Shown here piece after piece: positions 1 to 8,576 of a stretch of DNA of 38,043 bases; the stretch's first letter is position 1, and each line of letters begins with the position of its first letter. The stretch covers positions 4,219 to 42,261 of the forward strand of contig JADHYX010000180.1 in assembly GCA_027604685.1 (NCBI GenBank), in the 5' to 3' direction. Both the position numbers and the translations under genes were made by a program. Under the pieces are notes generated by a model. The model was not told where the DNA came from. It did no database searches and saw only the letters and a list, made by a program, of their open reading frames with translations. This DNA comes from Lobulomyces angularis. Its lineage: Eukaryota > Chytridiomycota > Chytridiomycetes > Lobulomycetales > Lobulomycetaceae.

Positions 1-297
1 TTTTTCTTCTTATTTTTTTTAAAAAAATATTTTTTTATATGTATGTAATAACAATTTCTTTTTTTATTTTTTCTTTGATTTTATTTTTTTTGGCAAATTT
101 TTAAATTTTTACTTTATTAGTTCTACAACTTTTTTTTTTAATTTTAACTAAAAGCACTTTTAAATAAAAAAATAATAATAATGATCAAAAATTTAGTAAC
201 ATTTTAAATTATAAGTCTAGATACAAAAAAAAAAATAATAATAATAAAAATAAAATACGGAATATTTAAAAAATTAGAGTTGAGAAAAAAAAAAAAC
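1..297. other. Low-complexity 3' flank of PWP1
   Basis: A/T homopolymers and short AAT repeats only. It lies downstream of the minus-strand PWP1 stop codon and probably holds its 3' UTR. I see no coding exon or RNA gene. Confidence 0.6.
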
Positions 298-2154
298 TTA
301 ATTTTCATCCATTTTGTCGTCATCTTCCCATTGATCATCATCTGGCAAATCGTCGTCTTCATCGTCTTCGTTATTAATTTCTTCTTCTATTTCAACAATC
401 TCTTTTTTGCTCTAAAAAAAAATGAAAAAATTTTTAAAAAAAAAATCTTCTTAGTTTGCTTTTACCTCTGATGCAACATTTTCACCTTTAAATAAATTTC
501 TAACACCAGAATTGTTTTCTAAATTCCACACTATTATTTTTCCTTTAGATCCTGTACATGCTAAAACATATGGTGTGTCAACACAAAATGAGGCAGCAAA
601 GACTTTACCCTAAAAGTAAATAAAACAATTTTTTGTTCAATAAAATAAATGCAAAATTTTTTTTGACTACCACTCCCAAATCTCTTGACACAATGCATTT
701 TTTTGGTTGATCTTCTCTGATGTCCCAGACCTTACAAAATTTATCTGCACCACCCGTTACTAGTAAGCCATCTACGTGACTGCTAAAGTCTAAACTAGAC
801 ACCGCACTATCATGAGCGTGTAAAATATATAACGGTTTGGCGTCCCCCTTCGGCAGGGCATTCCTTGCATCAAAACATCTCACCAGTCCATCTTCTGTGC
901 TAACTAAAAATCTTTCACTCCTCCATGGATCCCACTTAATACATTCCACGTCACTACCTAAATTCCAGCTTGAAACTGTATCAGGTTGTCTTGAGTCCAG
1001 GCAACAAACTCTACCACCATTATCGTAACCACCGCTTAAAAAAACAGTTGGTTCTTTATCATTCCAGCTTACTGCCGCGACCTTATCAATATGGTGCGCA
1101 TAACTTTTAACCGCTGTCGACGTATCACTACTCAAATCCCATAATTTTACTGTAGTATCAACAGACCCTGTTAATATTAAGTTTCTGTGTGACTTATTCC
1201 AACTGATTGACGTTACTGCTCCAACGTGTCTGCTGTCATTTACTTGATTGAATTTTTTGGTTTTTTTTTTAGTAGTTGGTTTTTTTAAATTTTTTGTTGA
1301 TCCTAATATAACTTCAGGATATATCGCATCCACCGAGTCTAAATTCCAAATTTCAATTTCTAAAAAAAAAAAATTAATCAAATTTAAAAAAAAATCTTTC
1401 TTTATTGTGAAGGTACCTGGTTCAAAGGTTCCAATTGCAGCGAAATTTCCTTCGACACCTTTCTTTCCAAAATCTAACCATTCTGTGCAGAGCGGAAATG
1501 ACGGCAGCATTATATCATGATGAACGTATAAATTGTCTTCTTCGTTTTCATATACTAAAATTTCCAAGTGACTAACATCGTCCTCAGTTTTACAGGCTAA
1601 AATTAAATTATCGGTAGGTAAAATTTCCATTTCATTTAATTCTTCTTCGTCATCAAGAGTATCATTTAGCAAAATGTACGGGTCTTCATTATTAGAACTA
1701 TGATAAGTTAACCCAACTGATTTTCCAAATACAGGAATTCCCACTTGCCCCTCTTCTTCGTCATAGTTATCCAAATCATACTTTTTTACAAGATCTTCTT
1801 TTGTTAATATCTCTCTTTCGTGATCAACTTTTTCACTATCTTTCTCCACTGCCTCCTGCTCATCATCAGATTCTATATGTTCATTGAATTTTATTCCATC
1901 TTTTGCATCTAAAATTTCCGCACCAATATCCTCAGATATTTGCTTATATTCTTCTTCTGTTAATTCTGTTTTAGTTGGAAATTGTTTCGCAGCTCCCTTT
2001 GGTATCCTTAAAAGAAAAAAAACATTACAGTTATGTATTTAAATATAAATTTTCATATTGTTTAAAAAATTTTTTTTTTTTTTTATTTTATTTTTATTAT
2101 AATTTTTTTTTAAATGTTGTAAATGGAATTTTACCAGGTTAAACAACTAATCAT
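298..2154 (-). CDS. PWP1: Periodic tryptophan protein 1 (PWP1) homologue, WD40 repeat
   Basis: Five exons: 2154-2135, 2006-1417, 1359-671, 609-466 and 411-298, giving 518 residues. The start exon is only 20 nt; spliced to the next it reads MISCLTWIPKGAAKQFPT, which matches the conserved PWP1 start (MIS-x-AWIPKG) and decides the start codon. Further matches are GTFEPEIEIWNLDSVDAIYP, several WD units (for example SWNKSHRNLILTGSVDTTVKLWD), the SRDLGVGKVFAASF segment and an acidic C-terminal tail of D/E runs. In yeast and animals PWP1 is a nucleolar WD40 protein involved in ribosome biogenesis and rDNA chromatin; that role is inferred here. It is divergent with the ENPP gene, about 207 bp apart. 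Length and order are those of the family and nothing looks broken. Confidence 0.93.
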
Positions 2155-2361
2155 TTTCTTTTCTTTCTTTTAGTATAAAATAAAGTGTATTTTTTATATA
2201 TTAAGTGCACTTTTTATTTTATTAAATATAATTTATAAATACAAATAAAAAAAACCAAATTTAAAAAATGAAAAAAAAAAATAAAAAAAATAATACAAAA
2301 AAAAAAAAATTTTATTTAAATCAAAAAAATTTAAAAAAGTTTAAAAAATATACTATTTTTC
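2155..2361. promoter_or_regulatory. Divergent intergenic promoter region (PWP1 / ENPP)
   Basis: This is the 207-bp A/T-rich spacer between two divergently transcribed genes, so it must hold both 5' ends. It contains long A runs and TATA-like stretches around 2190-2240, but no motif distinct enough to name. Confidence 0.4.
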
Positions 2362-4212
2362 ATGAATATACCAGCAACTTACATACCTCTACATGACTTT
2401 GACGAGGATAGTCACATAAAAATTAGTGTCGATGGTGAAAGAGAGGAAGAAGATTTTATTCTAAATCAAAATTTTTTGGAGCCGGACGAAAACCACAATA
2501 ATAATATAAATAATCCTATTAAGTTTAAAAAAATTTTTTTACTAATACTCGTTATTGTTGTTATAATATTTGTTGACATTTTAATTCAAAACCGGGTGCA
2601 CAAGTATAACTTGGGTTTAACTAAAATAACCATCTTAGTCTCCATAGACTCTTTTTCACCAATGTATTTTAATTTTAATGTAACTCCAACTCTTGCTTCC
2701 TTAGGTAAAGTTTACAAATTCAACTTCAACCAGGTTTATGTTTTTTTTAGCCTTTAATGGAACCTCTGCCAAGTATTTGGAACCTGTTTTCCCTTCTTCA
2801 ACATTTCCCAATCATTATGTACTTTTTAAAAAAAAATTACATTAAGAAACAAAATTTTTATTGGATCTTTGTTATTAGACCATTGTCACAGGACTATACC
2901 CAGAAAGTCATGGAATAGTTAGTAACTTTTTTTATGATCCAAGCGATAAATCTGTTTTTCATTATAGTAATACTGGAAAATGGTAAAAATCAAATTTCCT
3001 TTTTTTATTTTATTAAATTGACTAGGTGGGGAGGAGAGCCAATTTGGATTACTGCAGAAAAAAATGATATTGTCTCTGCTACTTGGTAGGGCATTTAATT
3101 AATAGTTTAAAATTTACACAAATCTACTTTAAGTATGTGGCCGGGTAGTGAAGCTGAAAATCATAATTTACGGCCGACGTATTACAGAAACTTTGATGCT
3201 CACATGGATGTGAAATCAAAAGTTGATATTTTGTTTTCATGGTTGGAAAGTGCAAAAATTCCGCGATTTTTGGCATTATATATTCCTGTAAAAAAACTTC
3301 TGCATTAAAAAAATAAATAAAATTTAATGAAAACGAAACAATTAAAAAGGAAGTTGACCAAATGGGTCACGCACATGGACCAAATTCAAGTCAAGTAAAA
3401 GATGCTCTGAAAAAAGTTGATGAAGGAATACTCTACTTATTAAATGGACTTTATGATAGGGATTTAAGAGGTAATGTTGATTTAATCGTTTTAAGTGATC
3501 ATGGGATGCTTGAAATTTCAACTGAAAACACGATTTATTTGGACTCAAAAAAGACAACCAGTGACTTGTTTTATTTTTTTTTTGAAGGTATTAAATAAAA
3601 AAAATGCAATCTACCTTTTTTTAATTTATCAATAATAGGTTGCTATGCCTTTGTTTATCCATATCAAGAAAAAGGTAATGTATTATAATAAACCAAATTT
3701 ATGTTTTTTTTTTGTAGATCTTGAAAATATTTATGAAGATTTTAAAAATTATAGTTTAAAGTTGGGCCATTTTAAAGTTTGGCTAAAAAATGAGATACCA
3801 TTAAGGTACCACTATACCAATAATGTTAGGATTCCCGAAATATTATTAGTCGCCGATGTGGTAACTTATATATTGAAATGATTGATTTTTAGTGTGGGTT
3901 CTCTTTAGGGTTGGGTCTTTGGTAACACTCCAACCGTACCTCCGTTTGAAACTAAAGGTACTCATGGGTATGATCCCACAATTTCTGAGATGCATGCGAT
4001 ATTCATTGCTGATGGACCTTCCTTTAAAAAAAATACAGTAAGATAAAAAATTTAATTTTTTTTTTTTTAAAATTTAATTTTTTGTTAATCATTTTAAGAT
4101 TGTAGAAGGATTTAAAAATTTAGAAATTTATAATATCTTAAGTGTTGTTTTAGGAATTTCTCCTGCTCCGAATAATTCAACCGCAGGAGGTGCACCTGAT
4201 ATACTGTTATAA
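2362..4212 (+). CDS. Ectonucleotide pyrophosphatase/phosphodiesterase (ENPP family), type II membrane protein
   Basis: Ten exons: 2362-2704, 2751-2818, 2879-2982, 3026-3085, 3134-3287, 3350-3587, 3639-3674, 3718-3860, 3909-4037 and 4099-4212 (462 residues). An acidic cytosolic N-terminus is followed by a signal anchor at about residues 58-75 and then the phosphodiesterase domain. All expected zinc-site elements of the alkaline-phosphatase superfamily are visible: D96 in VSIDSF, the nucleophile Thr in STFPNHYTIVTGLYPESHG, D and H in PEVDQMGHAHGP, DH in LSDHGM and the last His in KGTHGYDP. ENPP enzymes hydrolyse extracellular nucleotides or phosphodiesters; which substrate this one uses cannot be read from the sequence. 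The protein ends soon after the catalytic domain, with no nuclease-like or somatomedin-B domains, so it resembles the short fungal and bacterial forms. Confidence 0.93.
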
Positions 4213-4646
4213 ATTAAAAGAAAAAAATTTTTTCTTTTTAATATTTTAAAAAATTAACTATAAACAAAATTTGAATATTAATAGTAACCATTTTTTTTTT
4301 TCTTATGATAATTGCTTTTTTTTTCTTGAAGTAAAAATTTGAGAGAATAAAAAAAACTCTGGCAATAAAGATATATTTGTTGGACAAATTTTAACTAAGT
4401 ATTAAGTGAGATCTGTTACAGCACATAAAACTTTAAGCTGTCAGTTATTGAGGTAATTGGTTCTTGGAAATAAGGTTTGAGGTATTTACGATGGAAATCA
4501 AGGAGGTGAAAATCAAAAAAATTGCTGCAAATTTCTTAAACTTTTTAACAGAAAATCAAATAACACTTCTTGCACAAAAAAATCTTAAAAATTTACAGTT
4601 TTTTTTCTAAAAAGTTGACAAAGTTGACGGCTGTGCGGAAAAAAAA
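4213..4646. other. Intergenic region between ENPP and TM-SH3 genes
   Basis: 434 bp of A/T-rich DNA. The first part probably holds the ENPP 3' UTR and the last part the promoter and 5' UTR of the next gene. A less A/T-biased patch lies at about 4370-4510 but contains no open frame or RNA fold I recognise. Confidence 0.5.
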
Positions 4647-5960
4647 ATGAAATGCAATAGTAGGATATTAATTTTTATGTTGCTGACAGTGTTGACATCT
4701 GCTCAATTTTTCGATCCAAAAAACTTGACGAGTTCGCTACCTTCTCCTCGCCGTCCTTTCAGGCGTCTGCGTTTTAACATAAAAAACACTAACAATTATA
4801 CTGTCAGTTTATTTTTTAAAAATCGTCAGAACTCTTTTACCTATTCAAGTGATGTTAATCCTAATTCGGAACTTTTGCAGCAAAGGTCTCGCGATAGATA
4901 TTCTTGGTAAAAAAAAAATAAATATTACTACATCGTTTCAAAAATTTTTTCTAAATTTTTTAACTCAGGGTTGCTGTAAATAAACAAAATTTAAATGCAA
5001 TATTTACTTTTACAACTGTGAGTGGAGTTTTAAATTACACAATTCCATTAGTTGAGTCAGAGTCAAAAAAAGAAAATCCAGGCACAATAAAGGAAAATAG
5101 CAATCAATTACGCGAATCTTCAACAGAACAGATTGGAATACATTCGAAATTAAAGAGTTTTCCCTTTATACTAATTTACATTTTATCAATAATAATTTTT
5201 CTACTTATCGGAATCTTAATTTATTTCAATTGTAGAAATTTACGTAAACCAAAAAGTAATTTTTCTATATATAGATTACCATACCTAATATTTTACAATT
5301 ATTAGAAAAGGAAATGATATTGGTTCCGGTTTTGGAACTTAAAAATGAAAAGTCAAGCTTTCATACAAATTCAACAGCTCCCTTATTACATGATGAATTA
5401 AGCTCTGATGCAGGAACAAATAATAGCGATAGCACCGTTACCAGTGATATCAATACAATCAAAAAATTTTTTTTTCCAAACTATCATGGGATTATGAATT
5501 ATACACCACTGGCAGACGACGAAATTGAAGTTAAAAAAAGTAATTTTATTTTTTCATGTTAAGTATATATAACAGCAATTTTTTTTATAAGATGATGAAA
5601 TTTGCGTTACAGCAATCTATAATGACGGGTAATAATAAAAAAAAATGTTTGTTTTTAATATGCTAAATTTTTTATTGTACCAAATCTATATCATTTTTGC
5701 TTTAGATGGGTGGAAGGTGAAAATTTACGAACGGGAAAGGCTGGAACTTTACCATTCAATGTATTATCAAGAAAACACCTTTTAGAGCATAAATCAAGTA
5801 GTAGTAGTCTCACAAGTGATAATGAGGTTATGTTCACTTCAAGTCAAGAAAGAAAGTAAATATAAATTTGTTTTAATTAAGACTTTTAATTTTATTAATT
5901 TTTAGCTTTGTTGTTTTGAGTGAAGATTCAATAAAAAACCGGAATAACCGTATCAAATAA
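4647..5960 (+). CDS. Single-pass membrane protein with cytoplasmic SH3 domain
   Basis: Six exons: 4647-4906, 4969-5255, 5306-5539, 5592-5628, 5706-5855 and 5906-5960 (340 residues). Residues 1-19 form a signal peptide (ILIFMLLTVLTSA). An Asn/Ser-rich outer part follows with sequons (NYT, NLT), then a transmembrane segment at about 151-173 flanked by a basic CRNLRKPKKK stop-transfer. A Ser/Thr-rich linker leads to an SH3 domain at about 246-295: YTPLADDEIEV (ALYDY-type start), VTAIYNDGWVEGENLRTG and the end AGTLPFNVL (G-x-x-PxNYV type). The SH3 is only visible after joining four exons, one of them 37 nt. The signal peptide-TM-SH3 layout recalls fungal Fus1-like or Sho1-like membrane SH3 proteins; orthology is not shown. 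It presumably couples a surface event to proline-rich cytosolic partners. Confidence 0.8.
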
Positions 5961-6523
5961 AAAGCAAGAAATGCTAAAAATTAGTTATATAATTATACCT
6001 TAACAAAAAAAAAAAATTAACAAAAAAAAATAATAGTAAAAAAAAACTTGAGTTCTATTTAGATGTTTTTATTTTTATTATTATACATATTAGATAGTGC
6101 GTGGTTATTATCTTTCCCAACTGATTGAAATGAATTATTTTTTTGCTTAACACATTTTAACTTAATGTATATTCAATTTCTATTATCTAATCAAAACCTT
6201 GAAATCTATGTTCAAATAATTTAGATTTAAAAAATATTATTGAGAATGTGTGTCAAAATAAACTCTGGTTTGATAAAATTTTTCAATATGCGATTTACAC
6301 TTTTTGTGTAGTACTATAGGCTACTGAGAGTAATAAATCATGAACAACTCCTTCTGGTCTCACAACAAGATTAAAATTCTTTCTTTTTCCATGGTATACC
6401 AGGTCTTGCAATATGTTTGAATTATAGCACTATTTTTCCAAAAAAAAAATAAGTAAAGGAGGAGCAAAAAGAAAAAAAAATTTTTTTTTGAAAAACAATT
6501 CAGTTGATTGAAGAAATTCAAAT
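5961..6523. other. Intergenic region with a possible decayed exon
   Basis: 563 bp, mostly A/T-rich. Positions about 6290-6440 are less biased; the minus strand shows two short overlapping open stretches broken by stops (including FKHIARPGIPWKKKEF), which could be a decayed exon. I could not assign it to a family. No RNA gene seen. Confidence 0.35.
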
Positions 6524-6772
6524 ATGAGAAAAGTAAAGAGTCAACCTATAGAGCAATGCATGCACTGTTTGGAAGCAAAGAAGTCGAGTACTATGAAGAC
6601 TTGCTCGGGATGCAACACAGCACGTTACTGCTCAAAAGATTGCTTCAAACATAACTGGAAACAACACAAGAGTTTCTGCGAGGAAAATAAAAACTTGAGT
6701 TTTATGAAAAGAACTAACCATAGAACCCTGCAGAAAAGCTTAAAGGACTATTTCCCTTCATTATATTGTTAA
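6524..6772 (+). CDS. Short stand-alone MYND-type zinc-finger protein
   Basis: A single intronless frame of 82 residues. It has the complete MYND ligand set in canonical order: C12, C15, C27, C30, C36, C40, H48 and C52, with the typical RYC and W-x-x-H surroundings (CSGCNTARYCSKDC, then NWKQHK). Nothing else is attached except a basic 30-residue tail ending SLKDYFPSLYC. MYND fingers bind short proline-containing peptides and are normally part of larger proteins (SMYD, BLU, DEAF-1); a protein that is essentially only a MYND finger is uncommon. The base composition is clearly less A/T-biased than its surroundings, as expected of coding DNA. ATG 6524 is the first in frame. Its target and role are unknown. 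Confidence 0.85.
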   Translation: MRKVKSQPIEQCMHCLEAKKSSTMKTCSGCNTARYCSKDCFKHNWKQHKSFCEENKNLSFMKRTNHRTLQKSLKDYFPSLYC

Positions 6773-8576
6773 ATGTTTCAAAAGTTACATTTTTGCAAAA
6801 ATAAATAGTACTTTTTTTTTTTATAAAGTATTTGTTATTATCTTTTTTAATACTATACTAAAAATATCTACTTTGTACATGAAAACAAAAATAAAGTTCT
6901 ATGTAGCTTCAAAAATTCTGATTTAGCATTATATTTAAATATAAAAAAAAAACGGCTAACATTCTTTTCTCCACTTCTAAACTCATTGACTTATTAGCAA
7001 ATTGAATGGTTTTTTTTTTCTTTTTTTTTAAAATTTTGTTATTTCCACTACAATTCATTTTTTAAAAAAAATTAAAATTTTTTGACTTTTTAGCAACTTC
7101 AAAACTAGTAAGGTGTGAAAGTTTAACTTTATCTTACAGGAATAAGTTAAAAGGAGTTTTTGGCATACTTGGATTCAGAAACGATGAGAGTGTGTCGTTT
7201 TTTTCATTTGGACAAATGTGTTTTTCCAACTGTGTTTGAGTGGGTTTTGTGAAAAATCTTTTTAAAAGAGTAGATAACATAGTTTTGTAATTAGGTAGTA
7301 ATTTTTTCTTTTTTTTTTTTCTTGTTTTGTTTTAAAAAAGAAATAAATATAGCTTATTTATATAAAAAAAAAATTTTCCCAAAAAAAAAAATAAGTTTTT
7401 AAAATTTTTATCTGCTACGTATTTTTTTTTTATTTGATGTAATAATTTTCCACCACCAAAATTTTCCGCTTTTTCTCATTCCGCAAAAAAACCTTCCAAT
7501 CACGGCAAATTATATCTTCCATTTCTTTATATCACAATTTACAGCTGGAATAAGTGGGGAAATTAATTGTCCAGTGAAAACAATTTTTACATTACATTAA
7601 TTGATATTAATAATCTTCCATCTTTGAATATTTTTATTACAAATCTCTCAAATACTTTACTAATTCAGCTCTCGTGACACAATCTAACATTAATATTTCC
7701 TAATAGAATGAAGTGACTTTGCAATAATAACGTTCTTTTTTACTCTTTATTTTAATTTCAGGATATTGCAAGTATAGTTTATATTATAAAACATTTTATA
7801 TTTTCATTTTACATCTTTTTGAAATACCTACCGTAAATTCTAATCCACTACGTAAAAAGGTTAACCTACTTAATTTAATTATTTTTTTACAAAGAATAGT
7901 ATAGAAAGCAAGTCATTGGAAAATTGATGATTCCTTACTTAATAAAAAAATTGTTTATTTTAAGATTAATAATTTAAGAATTAAATTTATGTCGCTATAT
8001 CAGCTACTCTTCGCAAATTACTAGTTGTGAAGAAATAAAACTGTTTCATCATCACTTCCAACCGTAGAGCTCTTAAGTAGTATTTATGAAGAGCTCTTGG
8101 TTTTTTAGTGGTTGGTTGGTTTGTACATTAATATCTAAATAACAGCTTTCTTATACTAGCACTTGCACTGTTGACTGTATTCACTAAAATTGACTAAATT
8201 AAAAGCCACGACTTTACTTCAATATCTCTTATTTTATTTGTTATATGTTGTATTAATTGAATTGCGGGTAGGTAAAGAATTTTCATGTTTACAGAATCAT
8301 AATAAAAGTGCATATTCAATTGTGCACTTCTCAATTACAGCAGCAAAATCACAATGCCATTTCATTAATTTTAACTTTTTTGAATGGTTGATTAAAATAA
8401 TAAAAGGTCTTAAGAGTCTTTTGAATGAACACCACAAGTTTTGTTAACAGCTATTGTTGATTCTAAAAAGGAAGTTTTAAAAGAAACATGTTTTCAATCC
8501 AATAGTCCAACTCTTGTAGGTTACATTTTCAATCCAATAATCCAACTCTTGTGTAACCTGCAAGAGCAGTTTTTTA
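6773..8576. other. 1.8-kb region without a confident gene
   Basis: Mostly A/T tracts. An acceptor-like tttatcttacag at about 7139 precedes an open stretch to 7230 (LKGVFGILGFRNDE in one frame) that I cannot connect to any gene. An 85-codon frame at 8190-8447 (+) has no recognisable domain and A/T-driven composition, so I do not call it a gene. Two palindromic AGAGCTCTT copies lie at 8066-8098, and a repeat/hairpin lies at 8491-8566, listed separately. Confidence 0.5.
8491..8566. repeat. 27-bp direct repeat overlapping a 14-bp inverted repeat
   Basis: Two 27-bp copies, 8491-8517 and 8526-8552, differ at one base (TTTTCAATCCAATA[G/A]TCCAACTCTTGT). The end of the first copy also starts an inverted repeat: CTCTTGTAGGTTAC at 8511-8524 pairs with GTAACCTGCAAGAG at 8553-8566, with one G-T wobble and a 28-nt loop. 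The structure ends 10 nt before the ATG at 8577, so it lies in the presumed promoter or 5' UTR of the next gene. Confidence 0.85.

Noticed and set aside
6290..6440. Possible exon of an unknown minus-strand gene
   Set aside because: The open stretches are short, in two frames and broken by stops, and no neighbouring exon continues them; kept only as a note in the intergenic entry.
8190..8447. 85-codon plus-strand frame (MTKLKATTLLQYLL...)
   Set aside because: No domain, no flanking splice sites, A/T-driven composition; the hydrophobic start alone is not evidence in DNA this T-rich.
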